Both the position numbers and the translations under genes were made by a program. Below are positions 7,672 through 17,477 of a stretch of 41,471 nt of DNA, piece by piece (the stretch's first letter is position 1; each line of letters opens with the position of its first letter). A model generated the notes under the pieces. It ran no database searches and had not been told where the DNA came from. It saw only the letters and a list, made by a program, of their open reading frames with translations. Source of the stretch: an uncultured Planctomycetaceae bacterium (GTDB lineage Bacteria > Planctomycetota > Planctomycetia > Planctomycetales > Planctomycetaceae); contig CAIQIE010000093.1 in NCBI GenBank assembly GCA_903871805.1, positions 1-41,471 of the forward strand, written 5' to 3'.

Positions 7672-8007
7672 AGTTATTAATTGCCACATCCGAACGTATC
7701 GATATTTCCGTGCCAGATGTCTTATTCGGAAAATTTCGCCTATTTGGAACCGGATAAAATGAGTGGCCGGCACCCAGTTGGCCCCCGCACGCTGGCCGTT
7801 GGCCCCCATTTGTCGGGCCTTTCCCGGCGTCTGCCTCGCTTCAGGTGGGTGGCACCTGAGTTCTCAGCAATTCCTCAAAAAAAATTCGAGGGCACAATCG
7901 CAAGTTCTAATAATAAAAACCCTCACATTTTTCACTCAAGTGCCAGCCACCTTGAGTGCCTGCCAGCCACCTTGAGTGCCTGCCGGTATTTCCGCTCGTG
8001 GCGATGC

Positions 8008-8473
8008 ATTCAGAAAAGTCGGCCTATGCGGAACTGAAGAAATTGGTTGGGTGGCCCCGGTGTCTGACTCCGGTGTCTGGCCCCGGTGTCTGGATGCCCG
8101 AGGCTGTCTGGCCTGAAGCTGGGTGGGTGGCACCCACGTGGGCTTTGCTCCTGGCGTTACATTCAGAAAATCCAGCCTATACAGAACTGAAGAAATTGGT
8201 TGGGTGGCCCCGGTGTCTGGATGCTCGAGGTTATCTGGCCTGAGGCTGGGTGGGTGGCACCAAGCGTTCCTGCCGGCACCGAGCGTTCCTGGGCCTGAAG
8301 CTGGTTGGGTGGCACCCACGTGGGCTTTGCTCCTGGCGTTACATTCAGAAAATTCAGCCTATACAGAACTGAAGAAATTGGTTGGGTGGCCCCGGTGTCT
8401 GGCCCCGGTGTCTGGATGCCCGAGGCTGTCTGGCCTGAAGCTGGGTGGCCTGAAGCTGGGTGGGTGGCACCTA
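8008..8473 (+). repeat. Direct-repeat array (about 59-base core; two 110-base near-identical copies)
   Basis: A 59-base core beginning ATTCAGAAAA and ending GGTGTCTG occurs at 8008-8066 (diverged), 8161-8219 and 8343-8401. The last two belong to longer units, 8111-8220 and 8293-8402, that differ at only two of 110 positions and are 182 bases apart. Smaller words recur between them: CCCCGGTGTCTGG, CCCGAGGCTGTCTGGCCTGAAGCTGGG and GGTGGGTGGCACC. The near identity of two units against the decay of others points to recent duplication within an old repeat family. No transposase is nearby. Confidence 0.8.
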
Positions 8474-8680
8474 TCGTCCCGGCACTTGCGTGGGAATGAT
8501 GGAGCTTGCGACACTGGTTTCCCGCCGGCGCGGAGCCGTTTCTGTGGAATATTCCCGACAAAGTGCCCGGAACCTGCGAAACTGGCGGACTTTGCTTGCG
8601 GAGTGTGAATCGTCAGTCGTAGGATGCCGATAGGCAGAACACACGGTTTTCTGTTTTTTTCCGTCCGGTTGAGCCAAGCT

Positions 8681-9076
8681 ATGACCAAGAAGCAATTTGT
8701 GCTTTCGGCTTTTGCGGCTGCAATTCCAGCATATTTGCTGATTGGGTCGATGGTATGGTCCCTGTTTCAGGGTGGCATGCTGACGGACACGGCAAAGGTT
8801 TCGATCGCACTGTGGGTGGTGTTCATCGTGGTGGCTCTTGGCGGCCTGGTCATCGGTGTTCTGCCGTTCGCCGTGCTGATTTTCCCTGGGCTGTACCCGG
8901 TGGCCGCAGCAGGGACTGTCCCTGCAGGGGGGGGATCGCAGTCCGGTTCCAGCCGCAAATCCGCAGCTGCCGCTGATGAGGACTCTGAGCCCGGTGGGCT
9001 GGAGGACGGCGGGGACAGTGAATTCGCTGACGAGTTCAGCGATGAGTTTTCTGACGACTACGAAGACACAAAGTAG
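8681..9076 (+). CDS. Small two-span membrane protein with acidic C-terminal tail
   Basis: 131 residues from ATG 8681. Two hydrophobic segments (about residues 8-28, 'FAAAIPAYLLIGSMVWSLF', and 40-75, 'ALWVVFIVVALGGLVIGVLP') are followed by a Gly/Ser linker and a strongly acidic tail (DEDSEPGGLEDGG...DEFSDEFSDDYED). No family is recognised. An ATG at 8624 would add 19 residues reaching back to the repeat zone. I prefer 8681 because hydrophobic coding begins there, although neither start has a good Shine-Dalgarno. A run of eight G (8927-8934) lies inside the linker codons. Function unknown; the tail could bind cations or basic partners. Confidence 0.65.
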   Translation: MTKKQFVLSAFAAAIPAYLLIGSMVWSLFQGGMLTDTAKVSIALWVVFIVVALGGLVIGVLPFAVLIFPGLYPVAAAGTVPAGGGSQSGSSRKSAAAADEDSEPGGLEDGGDSEFADEFSDEFSDDYEDTK

Positions 9077-9205
9077 TCCCTGGGCTGCGAACTGCACGCC
9101 GTGGTGGAACTGAGTAGGCCGCCCGGCTGATTGCAACTCCTGAAATCCTCGGTTCCGTCAATGAGACAGCCTGAGGATCTGCATTGCACGGCGTTTAATG
9201 CTAAG

Positions 9206-9511
9206 ATGTCAGGCCGTGCGCCAGTCTTGTCCGGTGAAATGCAGCCTTCTCAGGCCGGAACTGGCCGAAGTCTCTCAACGAAGGCTAAGGGTGATGTCGT
9301 GATTCAGCCTGTGACCTGTCCGGTTTGCCGCCAGACCGTGGACGATCCGTCAAGCTGTCGCACCATGCCGTTCTGTAGTGATCGATGCCGTCGGGTGGAT
9401 TTTTTCCGCTGGTGGGACGGTCGCTACGTGATTGTCGAAGAACTTTCCCCTGATGCCATCATCGCACTGGAGGATTCGCAGGCGGCCGATGACGAGCTCT
9501 ATGAGGAATAA
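9206..9511 (+). CDS. yacG: YacG-type zinc protein (DNA gyrase inhibitor family)
   Basis: The C-terminal 60 residues match YacG: 'VTCPVCRQTV' supplies the first Cys pair, 'MPFCSDRCRRVDFFRWWDGRY' the second pair and the conserved aromatic/basic segment, and an acidic tail follows. In E. coli YacG binds one zinc and the GyrB C-terminal region and inhibits gyrase. Here the frame has an N-terminal stretch of about 35-60 residues without similarity. The start is uncertain: ATG 9206, ATG 9239 (preceded by GGTGAA) and the upstream TTG 9131 are all in frame, while YacG proteins are usually only 60-70 residues. It is convergent with the ABC ATPase gene that follows. Confidence 0.8.
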   Translation: MSGRAPVLSGEMQPSQAGTGRSLSTKAKGDVVIQPVTCPVCRQTVDDPSSCRTMPFCSDRCRRVDFFRWWDGRYVIVEELSPDAIIALEDSQAADDELYEE

Positions 9512-9576
9512 TGGTTCGTCGACCGGAGGTATTCGCAAGCACTCCGCGCGGCGATCACGGGGACTCTGCGGCCAAT

Positions 9577-10311
9577 TCAGGTTTCTTTGAGAAATCTGCG
9601 GGTGATTTCCTGATCCGCGGCATTGAAGATTTTTTCAGGGGTACCAGATTCGATGATGCGACCGGAATGCAGGATATGCACGGAGTGTGCGACTGATCGG
9701 GCGAACTGCATGCCGTGCGTCACGACAATCATTCCCTGTCCGTCAAGGGCGAGATCCTGCATGACGGCGATCACTTCGCCGGTTGTATGGGGATCCAACG
9801 CACTGGTGGGTTCGTCGAACAGGATGGCATCCGGCTTCATGGCGAGTGTTCTGGCGATGGCAACGCGTTGTTTTTGACCGCCGGAGAGTGATTCCGGGCG
9901 AGCATCCAGTTTCGCCAGCATTCCGACACGATCCAGGAGTTGTTTTGCCAGCTGCACGGCTTCTTCTTTGGGCATTTTCAGCACAAGCATTGGAGCTTCC
10001 GTGATGTTCTGAAGCACGGTGCGATGGGGAAACAGTTCGAATTGCTGGAAGACCATGCCGACACGCCGCCGGATCTGCAGCAGAGCGTTCTGGCGGGCAG
10101 TTCCTTCGCTGGCGGGCAGAGAAATGTCACCGACATGGATTTCGCCCGCATCGAACGTCTCCAGACCATTAATGGTCCGCAGGAGTGTGCTTTTGCCGCT
10201 TCCGGATGGCCCCAGCAGCACACAGACCTCGCCCGTGGCTACCTGCAGCGAGACACCTTTGAGGATCGTCTGGGTACCAAATCGTTTGACAAGTTCGACG
10301 ATGCGAATCAT
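9577..10311 (-). CDS. ABC transporter ATP-binding protein, polar amino acid (GlnQ-like) type
   Basis: 244 residues, a single complete ABC domain. Walker A is GPSGSGKST (34-42), Q-loop 'VFQQFELFPH', signature LSGGQKQRVAIARTL, Walker B ILFDEPTSALDP, and H-loop 'VVTHGMQFAR'. The strict GlnQ/HisP-like wording (FNLFPH-type Q-loop, 'ALDPHTTGEVIAVMQDLA') places it in the polar amino-acid uptake subfamily, which normally works with a two-span permease and a binding protein. Neither is beside it: the left neighbour is YacG (convergent), the right one is an S10 peptidase (divergent). Partner genes must be elsewhere or to the side of another transporter. Start ATG 10311; substrate unknown. Confidence 0.88.
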   Translation of the reverse strand: MIRIVELVKRFGTQTILKGVSLQVATGEVCVLLGPSGSGKSTLLRTINGLETFDAGEIHVGDISLPASEGTARQNALLQIRRRVGMVFQQFELFPHRTVLQNITEAPMLVLKMPKEEAVQLAKQLLDRVGMLAKLDARPESLSGGQKQRVAIARTLAMKPDAILFDEPTSALDPHTTGEVIAVMQDLALDGQGMIVVTHGMQFARSVAHSVHILHSGRIIESGTPEKIFNAADQEITRRFLKET

Positions 10312-10587
10312 GTGGGAATTCCTGCCGATGTGGAAGGATCGTCTGCTGAGTGGGCTGGAAAAAAACGCCCCGGATGAGTGTCCTGCCTCGGTGACCGTAC
10401 CTGCAGCATAACAGGTTCTGCGGGAATTTCTCAGAGGTGCTCTGCCGGAATCTGATACGTCGGGAGGGGCTGGGTTGATGGTTTATGAAAATCCATCAGG
10501 GATCAGGGGAATCCTCTTGAAATGCCTCCCCGGAAAGCCCCAAATCATGTGGATTCGATTTGATTCTGGTCATTGGGAAGGAACTGT

Positions 10588-12162
10588 ATGCGACGTGTGA
10601 CTGCGAAATTTTGCTCCGGGCTGCTGACTGTGGTGCTGATGGGAGTCCTGAGCGGGCCGATTCAGTGGACCGTTCCCGCGTTTGGGCAGGAGTCTGAATC
10701 TGCGCCTGACAGCAAGTCGGAGGCAAAGTCAGACAAAAAGGCGGAGCCGGAGGACGTTTTTGTAGAAACGGAGCACGAAGCGGAGATTGGCGGAAAGACC
10801 ATTCAGTACACCGCGACGGCCGGAAAACTGGTCATTCGCAGTGATGATCTGAAATCCCGGGCCTCGATTTTCTTTATCGCGTACACACGGCCAACGGATT
10901 CTCCGGCGGAGCGTCCGATTACGTTCTGCTTCAATGGCGGGCCGGGTTCGTCCTCTGTGTGGCTGCATCTGGGGATGCTTGGTCCGCGACGGATTCGGTT
11001 TCCCGACGACGCTTCGTACCTGAAACCGCCGTACGCGCTGGAGTCCAATCCGTTATCTCTGCTTGACATCACGGATCTGGTGTTCATTGATCCTGTGAGT
11101 ACCGGGTACAGCAGGCCGGAGAATGAGACGGACAAGAGTGAGTTTCATGGCTATGAGGAAGATGTGGAGAGCATCGGTCAGTTCATTCACGACTATACGA
11201 CTCGGTTTTTGCGCTGGCCATCACCGCGATTTCTGTGTGGGGAAAGCTATGGGGGTGTCCGAGCCGCGGGCCTGGCAAGTCACCTGCAGGAGCGTTATAA
11301 CATGGAGCTGAACGGCGTGGTCGTGATTTCCGGAGCGATCAACTTTCAGACGCTTCGATTTTCGACCTCGAACGATCTTCCGAATGTCTGTTTTCTTCCG
11401 GGTTACACCGCGACTGCGTGGTACCACAAGGCACTGCCGGCGGATCTGCAGCAGCGGCCTCTTGCCGAGTTGGTGGCCGAGTCCGAAGAGTTTGCTCGCG
11501 GCCCGTATGCGCAGGCCCTGCTGAAAGGTTCCTCGATTACGGAAGAAGAAGAGAGTGCGATTGCGGAGCAGATGAGTCGGCTGACCGGGTTATCGGCGGA
11601 GTACATTCGTCGTGCGCGTCTGCGGGTGACCATGGCAAGGTTCGGGAAGGAATTGCTGCGGGAACGGGGGCTGACCATCGGCCGGTTCGACAGTCGTTAC
11701 TCGAATCGGGATCGCGATGACGCCGGCGAAACCTATGAGTTTGATGCCAGCGGTGCGGCGATTTTTGGTCCGTTCACGGCTACGTTCAATGATTATGTCC
11801 GCAGGGATCTGAAGTTCGAAGAGGACCGGGTTTATGAGATTTTGACGGGAAATGTTCAGCCCTGGAGCTACCGCAGCTTTGAAAACCGCTTTGTCGACGC
11901 CTCAGAATCCCTGCGAAAAACAATGACGGCGAATCCGGCCCTGAAGGTCTTTGCGGCCTGTGGCTATTACGACCTTGCCACGCCGCATTTTGCCATGGAC
12001 TACACCCTGGATCATCTGGGGCTGGCCCGGGACCTGCTTCCAAACGTCACCAGAAAGTATTACGAGGCGGGACACATGATGTACATTCACGAGCCTTCTC
12101 ATCAGCAGTTACGTGACGACCTGGTAGAGTTTTACCGTGACACGGTCCCGGAAAAGCCGTAG
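10588..12162 (+). CDS. Secreted S10 serine carboxypeptidase
   Basis: 524 residues. A signal peptide of about 33 residues ends near 'VPAFGQE'. A charged Ser/Asp/Lys linker precedes the catalytic domain. Family S10 marks are clear: the oxyanion segment 'FNGGPGSSSVWLHLGMLGP', the nucleophile in CGESYGG (Ser220), Asp462 in 'CGYYDLATP' and His496 in 'EAGHMMYIH'. S10 enzymes release C-terminal amino acids, often at acidic pH, and here would act outside the cytoplasmic membrane. ATG 10588 follows AAGGAA at 5 bases; the upstream in-frame TTG 10573 is less likely. The RND pump gene follows 116 bases later on the same strand, without an evident terminator. Substrate unknown. Confidence 0.9.
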   Translation: MRRVTAKFCSGLLTVVLMGVLSGPIQWTVPAFGQESESAPDSKSEAKSDKKAEPEDVFVETEHEAEIGGKTIQYTATAGKLVIRSDDLKSRASIFFIAYTRPTDSPAERPITFCFNGGPGSSSVWLHLGMLGPRRIRFPDDASYLKPPYALESNPLSLLDITDLVFIDPVSTGYSRPENETDKSEFHGYEEDVESIGQFIHDYTTRFLRWPSPRFLCGESYGGVRAAGLASHLQERYNMELNGVVVISGAINFQTLRFSTSNDLPNVCFLPGYTATAWYHKALPADLQQRPLAELVAESEEFARGPYAQALLKGSSITEEEESAIAEQMSRLTGLSAEYIRRARLRVTMARFGKELLRERGLTIGRFDSRYSNRDRDDAGETYEFDASGAAIFGPFTATFNDYVRRDLKFEEDRVYEILTGNVQPWSYRSFENRFVDASESLRKTMTANPALKVFAACGYYDLATPHFAMDYTLDHLGLARDLLPNVTRKYYEAGHMMYIHEPSHQQLRDDLVEFYRDTVPEKP

Positions 12163-12278
12163 TCGTTTGCGAAAAACCAGTCAGAAGCGTTTGGGGACAG
12201 TGGGAACATGTGAGTGGCGCGGGAACAGAGTCGCGGAAAGTTGCAGTTCTGTTCCGGTGCAGATAATCTGCCCCGATC

Positions 12279-15200
12279 ATGTTTTCACGCTTCTTTATAG
12301 ATCGCCCGATCTTTGCCACCGTGCTGTCCGTCGTGATCACTCTCGCCGGTGGCATTGCCGTTTCTACCCTGCCGATCACGCAGTATCCCGACATTGCGCC
12401 TCCCACGGTTGAAGTGTCAACCATGTATCCGGGGGCCAATTCGCGTGTGGTGGCGGACACTGTCGCTGCGCCGATTGAACAGCTGGTCAATGGCGTGGAA
12501 GACATGCTGTACATGTCTTCTCAGTGCACGAATGACGGAAACTACACGCTGACGGTGACCTTTACCCCGGGGACGGACCTGAATCTGGCTCAGGTGCTGG
12601 TTCAGAACCGGGTGGCACTGGCGCAGCCGACGCTTCCGGATCTTGTGCAGCGGCGGGGAGTCACTGTTCGCAAAAAGGCGCCAGGGATTTTGATGATTGT
12701 GAATCTGTTCTCACCGGACGGATCTCGTGACAATCTGTATCTCAGTAATTACGCCACCATTCAGATGCGGGACGAATTATCGCGTGTGGAAGGAGTGGGC
12801 GACATTTCCTTTCTGGGTCAGCGAGACTACAGCATGCGTGTCTGGCTGGATCCTCAGCAGATGGCCATGCGGGGGATAGGGACTCAGGATATTCTGAGAA
12901 CGATCGAGCAGCAGAATACGCAGGTCGCAGCGGGTCAGATTGGGCAGCAGCCCACGACAGAAGGACAGGTGTTTCAGTACACCATGACAACTCTGGGCCG
13001 ACTGGCGAATGAAAGTCAGTTTGGTGACATGGTGCTGAGATCAGACCGTGAGGGTCGGATGGTGCGTCTGAAGGATGTGGCCAGGATCGAGCTGGGGGCT
13101 ACGGCGTACGATCAGGTATGCACCCTGGACGGTCAGCCTTCGATTGCATTGTCGATTTACCAGTTGCCGGGGTCGAATGCGTTGCAGGTGGCGGATGCTG
13201 TTCGGGATCGGATGGCAGAACTGCGGCAGCGTTTTCCTGAGGGGCTGGACTATTCGATCGTGTATGATACGACGCCATTCATTCGAGAATCCGTGGATGA
13301 GGTATTTGTTTCGCTGCGGGACGCGGTGATTTTGGTGGCGATTGTGGTGCTGGTGTTTCTGCAGGGCTGGCGTCCGGCGATTATTCCGCTGTTTGCGGTC
13401 CCGGTTGCGATTGTGGGGACCTTTGCGGCGATGGCCGCCTTTGGATTCAGTCTGAACGCACTGACGCTGTTTGGTCTGGTTCTTGCCGTGGGAATTGTGG
13501 TTGACGATGCGATCGTGGTGGTGGAAGCGGTCGAGCATCATATTGAGAATGGCATGGCGCCCCGGGACGCCGCCATTCACGCGATGCAACTGGTGGCTGG
13601 GCCGGTCATTGCCGTGGGTCTGGTGTTGACGGCGGTCTTTATTCCGTGTGCGTTTATCACAGGGGTGGTGGGGCAGTTTTTTCGGCAGTTTGCCGTGACA
13701 ATCGCCGTATCAACGCTGATTTCCGCGTTCAATTCACTGACGCTGAGCCCTGCTCTGGCTGTGCTGCTGCTGCGACCTCGTGACACTGGGCGACGGACGG
13801 AAACACTTCCGCGTCCGTGGCTGGGAGTCATTGGAGCATGGATGGGGTACGTGCTGGTTCCTCGTTTGGCGAATTCCTGGCTTTCGGGCTTTTCTGCCGG
13901 TGCCACAATTCCTGCGGGTGCATTGCCGTGGGTTTGTGCATTGGCTGGATTTTTGTTGGTGTGGCTGCTGGGGCGGCTGATCAATCTGCTGCTGTCGTCC
14001 TGTTTTGCGGCTTTTAACCGTGTTTTTTATGCCGGGACGGAAGTCTATGTGAGTTTGGTGGGATTGTTGCTGCGGGCCAGTCCTCTGGTACTTCTGGTTT
14101 ATGGTGGGATGTTGTACGGCACCTGGTTTCTGTTCAGTCAGACGCCATCCGGATTTATTCCGCCGCAGGACAAAGGGTATCTGGTACTGAATGTGCGGCT
14201 GGCGGATTCGGCATCGCTTGAAAGGACTCAGGCCGTCATGTCTCGTGTGGAGACGCTGGTGGCCGATGTTCCCGGAGTTCGTCACACCGTGGCCCTTGCC
14301 GGCCAGTCGCTGCTGCTGAACACAACTGCTCCGAATTTTGGGTCGATGTATGTGATGCTGGACGACTTTGATCAGCGATCCCTGACGCAGCGCACTGCGG
14401 ATCAGATCGCAGAAGACCTGCGGGCGTTGTTTGTGAATGAAGTGGGTGAAGCGGACATTAACATTCTGGGAGCCCCGCCGATTGAGGGGCTGGGGACGGC
14501 CGGAGGATTTCGGATCGTTATTCAGGATCGTGGCGAGAATGGTCTGAGCGTGCTGGAATCGATTAGTCAGGCGGTTGTAGATGAAGGCAACAGCAATGGT
14601 CTGTTGCGGGATGTGTTTTCGGGCTTTCGGGCGGCAACACCCTGGCTGGAACTGGACATCGATCGGGATGCGATTCGCAAGATGGGGCTTTCCATCGGCG
14701 ATGTGTTCAACGCATTGCAGGTGAATTTTGGCTCGTTGTATGTGAATGACTTCAATCGTTTTGGGCGAACATGGCAGGTGAATGTTCAGGCAGATGCCCG
14801 GTATCGTATGCGTACGGAGGATCTTCGGCGGATGTACATCAGGTCTTCAACGGCCGGAAGTGTTCCGCTGGCCAGTTTCATCAGGGTGAAGTCTGTGCCG
14901 GGACCACTGATGATCTATCGTCACAATCTGTATCCTGCAGCATTTGTGAATGCGGATGCTGCATCGGGAGTCAGTTCCTGGGAAGCCATTACATCGTTGA
15001 AAGATGTTGCAGACGAGCAGTTGGCTCCTTCAATGAAAGTGGAGTACACCGAGCTGGCGTTTCTGCAGCAGTTAGCCGGGAATACGGCGATGTATGCGTT
15101 TCTGCTGGCTGTCGTACTGGTCTTTCTGGTTCTGGCGGCACAGTATGAAAGCTGGTCGCTGCCACTGGCTGTGATTCTGGTGGTACCGATGTGTCTGCTG

Positions 15201-15602
15201 TGTTCAGTTGTGGGCGTTGTCGCCGCAAAAATGGACATCAATATTTTTACACAGATCGGATTTGTGGTGCTGGTTGGTCTGGCCTGTAAGAATGCCATTC
15301 TGATTGTGGAGTACGCGAGGGCACGCAGTATCGCCGGTGTGTCGGTGTATGAATCCATACTGGAAGCCTGTCGACTGCGACTGAGGCCGATTGTGATGAC
15401 GTCACTGGCCTTTATTTTTGGTGTGATCCCTTTGGTGGTTGGGCAGGGAGCGGGTGCAGAGATGCGGCAAACGCTGGGCACCGCTGTTTTTGCGGGGATG
15501 CTGGGAGTGACTCTTTTCGGCATTTTTCTCACCCCCGTCTTTTTCTATGTGATTCAGAGTGTCGCTGTGTGGCGAAAGCCCGTAGCGAAGGGAGACCAGT
15601 GA
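12279..15602 (+). CDS. RND (HAE1/AcrB-like) multidrug efflux permease
   Basis: 1107 residues. The N terminus '[20 protein letters not shown]' and '[17 protein letters not shown]' are hallmarks of the hydrophobe/amphiphile efflux RND family. The proton-relay Asp pair is present in '[12 protein letters not shown]' (Asp409-Asp410, matching AcrB 407/408). Two large periplasmic loops and about 12 spans follow the AcrB plan. Compared with AcrB there is an extra segment of about 60 residues between the sixth and seventh spans (about 500-600) with two more hydrophobic stretches. Pumps of this class need a membrane-fusion adaptor and a TolC-like channel; neither gene is adjacent. The stop overlaps the possible GTG start of the yjbQ gene. 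Substrates unknown. Confidence 0.93.
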   Translation: MFSRFFIDRPIFATVLSVVITLAGGIAVSTLPITQYPDIAPPTVEVSTMYPGANSRVVADTVAAPIEQLVNGVEDMLYMSSQCTNDGNYTLTVTFTPGTDLNLAQVLVQNRVALAQPTLPDLVQRRGVTVRKKAPGILMIVNLFSPDGSRDNLYLSNYATIQMRDELSRVEGVGDISFLGQRDYSMRVWLDPQQMAMRGIGTQDILRTIEQQNTQVAAGQIGQQPTTEGQVFQYTMTTLGRLANESQFGDMVLRSDREGRMVRLKDVARIELGATAYDQVCTLDGQPSIALSIYQLPGSNALQVADAVRDRMAELRQRFPEGLDYSIVYDTTPFIRESVDEVFVSLRDAVILVAIVVLVFLQGWRPAIIPLFAVPVAIVGTFAAMAAFGFSLNALTLFGLVLAVGIVVDDAIVVVEAVEHHIENGMAPRDAAIHAMQLVAGPVIAVGLVLTAVFIPCAFITGVVGQFFRQFAVTIAVSTLISAFNSLTLSPALAVLLLRPRDTGRRTETLPRPWLGVIGAWMGYVLVPRLANSWLSGFSAGATIPAGALPWVCALAGFLLVWLLGRLINLLLSSCFAAFNRVFYAGTEVYVSLVGLLLRASPLVLLVYGGMLYGTWFLFSQTPSGFIPPQDKGYLVLNVRLADSASLERTQAVMSRVETLVADVPGVRHTVALAGQSLLLNTTAPNFGSMYVMLDDFDQRSLTQRTADQIAEDLRALFVNEVGEADINILGAPPIEGLGTAGGFRIVIQDRGENGLSVLESISQAVVDEGNSNGLLRDVFSGFRAATPWLELDIDRDAIRKMGLSIGDVFNALQVNFGSLYVNDFNRFGRTWQVNVQADARYRMRTEDLRRMYIRSSTAGSVPLASFIRVKSVPGPLMIYRHNLYPAAFVNADAASGVSSWEAITSLKDVADEQLAPSMKVEYTELAFLQQLAGNTAMYAFLLAVVLVFLVLAAQYESWSLPLAVILVVPMCLLCSVVGVVAAKMDINIFTQIGFVVLVGLACKNAILIVEYARARSIAGVSVYESILEACRLRLRPIVMTSLAFIFGVIPLVVGQGAGAEMRQTLGTAVFAGMLGVTLFGIFLTPVFFYVIQSVAVWRKPVAKGDQ

Positions 15603-16030
15603 GGCCTGTGAAATCGCACACGGAGTACTTGACGTTTCAGGTTCCTGAACGCATGGGGTTTTTGAATATTACCAGACAGATTGCGGAGATTGTTGAGAAG
15701 AGTGGAGTGCAGGAGGGTCTGGTGCTGTGCAATGCGATGCATATCACGGCTTCGGTGTTTATCAATGACGATGAAAGTGGTCTGCATGCAGACTACAGAA
15801 AATGGCTGGAGCAACTGGCTCCGTTTGATCCGTCACCTTCGCGTTATGCTCATAATCGCACGGGCGAGGACAATGCTGACGCACATTTGAAGCGTCAGAT
15901 TATGGGGCGGGAAGTGGTCGTGGCGATTACACGGGGACGTCTGGATTTTGGACCATGGGAACAGATTTTCTACGGTGAGTTCGACGGCCGTCGCCCAAAA
16001 AAAGTGCTGGTGAAGGTTCTGGGGGAATGA
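15599..16030 (+). CDS. yjbQ: YjbQ family protein (UPF0047, secondary thiamine-phosphate synthase type)
   Basis: 143 residues covering the whole YjbQ fold. Conserved features are '[21 protein letters not shown]' (with the family's catalytic-type Cys and His region), '[21 protein letters not shown]' and the C-terminal '[18 protein letters not shown]' (cut as [16 protein letters not shown]). E. coli YjbQ shows weak thiamine-phosphate synthase activity; its physiological role is unsettled. Start: GTG 15599 overlaps the pump stop (GTGA) and has GGGAG five bases upstream. GTG 15608, giving [10 protein letters not shown], fits the family N terminus even better but lies further from the Shine-Dalgarno. 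Translational coupling to the pump gene is likely. The next gene is convergent. Confidence 0.88.
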   Translation: MRPVKSHTEYLTFQVPERMGFLNITRQIAEIVEKSGVQEGLVLCNAMHITASVFINDDESGLHADYRKWLEQLAPFDPSPSRYAHNRTGEDNADAHLKRQIMGREVVVAITRGRLDFGPWEQIFYGEFDGRRPKKVLVKVLGE

Positions 16031-16049
16031 AGTCGGGCGGTGTTCCGTC

Positions 16050-17477
16050 TCACTGTTCCCGGGGGTTCTCAGGCATGTTCTGAACCTTTTGCATCGCGGT
16101 GTAAAGACAGCGGGCAAGTACGAGGACGAGTATCGTCACGAGGGCTCCGAGGAATAGTGGCTGATTGAGGAATGCCAGTGGCTTTCTGCTCTGCGAAGTT
16201 GGAACGACTTTTCGGATGGAGATTGGCCCCGTCTGGGCAGCAAGAGGCACTTCGTCTGCCTGCAGTGCGCGTGTGATTGCTTCTGTGTCCTGCTGGGGCA
16301 ATGTGGCATAGTCATCGCCATACAGAAGCGAGTAGGTGTGGTCGGGCGTGGCCAGCAGCACTGCTTCATAGATCGGCACTGCGATTGTCAGTCCCTGCAG
16401 CTCCAGAGGCGGACTGTCTCGATTAAAGATAACCAGTCGCCAGTTCTTATTTCGGACCTCAGGGAAATCAAGAGACATGTTTTCTTCGTGAAGTTTTCCG
16501 ACCGAGAATCGTGCCAGTGTGCCTGTTGCGACATCCAGCCACTGTTCAGGGGACTGCTTTGCCATGATCTGAACAGTAACCTGCCGGCTGAAGTTCTTTT
16601 CGGCGGTCCTGATGGAAACTCGTGAGATGGGTTGCCGAACCGTGTCAAAGCGGACAAGAGTCTGCTTTTCATCGGCATCCTGAGTCACCATCAGACCGGG
16701 AATGTCTTCAACGTTGAGCATGGGGACCGTCTGATTTGTGTTACTGATACGTGCCCAAAGTCCGATGCGATCAATTCGAAAGGGTCTGCGAAGGCGCATT
16801 GACTTTTCGGTGTGGCCGGTCTCTGCGTTTTGTGAAAAGGTACGTGTCATTTCGGTCAGCGTGGACTGCTGATCCTGCGTCAGTTGATCCACACGGATCT
16901 TCAATTTTCGTGACTGGCCATGCTTCAGTTCCACGTCTGTCTTTCGAACATCCATGATTTGCGAGTAATCAAAGATCATGGCGTCCTCGCAGAGAGTTTT
17001 CGGGGGATCAACACCGGTGTCAAAGACCTGCACCCGATGTTCAAAATCTCTCAAAGGGGTAAAGAAGCGAAGACCGTCCGGGGTCGGGTCATCCGGATCC
17101 AGAGTGATGCTGATTTCCACGGAATTTTCATCAACGGGGGTCAGGGAAACATTATCAGCCGTCCATTCTCGCTGGTATGTTAAGGAGGCGTCTGCTTCTC
17201 GTACCGGACGAATCAAAAACGGTACCGCAGTCCCCTGCTGGTCACGGATTCGAACGTCGGGCCAGCCATCGCGTGTTTCAGCATACAGGTCATTGTCGAA
17301 TGGAACGCGGAGCAGCATGGGCTCTTTGATCGAAGTATGCAGAATCGGGCGTTCGTGGCGAAACTCGCTGACTTCCTGAACGACGCCCGCATTGCCCAAT
17401 TCATCGGCATCGCAGCACGACAGGAACAGGGACGGGATGCAGAACACCGATAGCAGGTATTGGATGTGCGTTTTCAT
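16050..17477 (-). CDS. DUF3999 family membrane-anchored protein
   Basis: 475 residues. The N terminus is a signal peptide with a possible lipobox-like 'LFLSCCDAD' near residues 17-25. A long extracytoplasmic beta-rich part follows, and one span near the C terminus (about 440-460, '[19 protein letters not shown]') is followed by a short basic tail. Its position directly after a DUF2339 gene, with ATGA overlap, is the arrangement in which DUF3999 proteins are found in many proteobacteria. No catalytic motif is seen and the role is unknown; the pair probably forms a membrane complex. Longer in-frame extension to 17984 would run antisense through the DUF2339 gene and is not used. ATG 17477 chosen for the overlap and signal peptide. 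Confidence 0.8.
   Translation of the reverse strand: MKTHIQYLLSVFCIPSLFLSCCDADELGNAGVVQEVSEFRHERPILHTSIKEPMLLRVPFDNDLYAETRDGWPDVRIRDQQGTAVPFLIRPVREADASLTYQREWTADNVSLTPVDENSVEISITLDPDDPTPDGLRFFTPLRDFEHRVQVFDTGVDPPKTLCEDAMIFDYSQIMDVRKTDVELKHGQSRKLKIRVDQLTQDQQSTLTEMTRTFSQNAETGHTEKSMRLRRPFRIDRIGLWARISNTNQTVPMLNVEDIPGLMVTQDADEKQTLVRFDTVRQPISRVSIRTAEKNFSRQVTVQIMAKQSPEQWLDVATGTLARFSVGKLHEENMSLDFPEVRNKNWRLVIFNRDSPPLELQGLTIAVPIYEAVLLATPDHTYSLLYGDDYATLPQQDTEAITRALQADEVPLAAQTGPISIRKVVPTSQSRKPLAFLNQPLFLGALVTILVLVLARCLYTAMQKVQNMPENPREQ

Larger units (their letters stand above)
7615..8680. other. Repeat-rich, gene-free zone
   Basis: More than 1 kb built largely from GGTGG(G/C)TGGCACC-type words, hairpins and longer direct repeats (listed separately). 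Open frames in several phases on both strands translate the repeats into 'HSENxAYTELKKLVGWPRCL' or its reverse. Because copies fall in different frames and no start is supported, I do not call a gene. Poorly conserved older copies can be traced at about 7725-7830 (TTATTCGGAAAATTTCGCCTATTTGG). Confidence 0.6.

Noticed and set aside
7936..8608. Several open frames through the repeat array, with repeated 'TELKKLVGWPRCL'
   Set aside because: Copies fall in different frames and on both strands, no start is supported, and the similarity is fully explained by DNA repeats.
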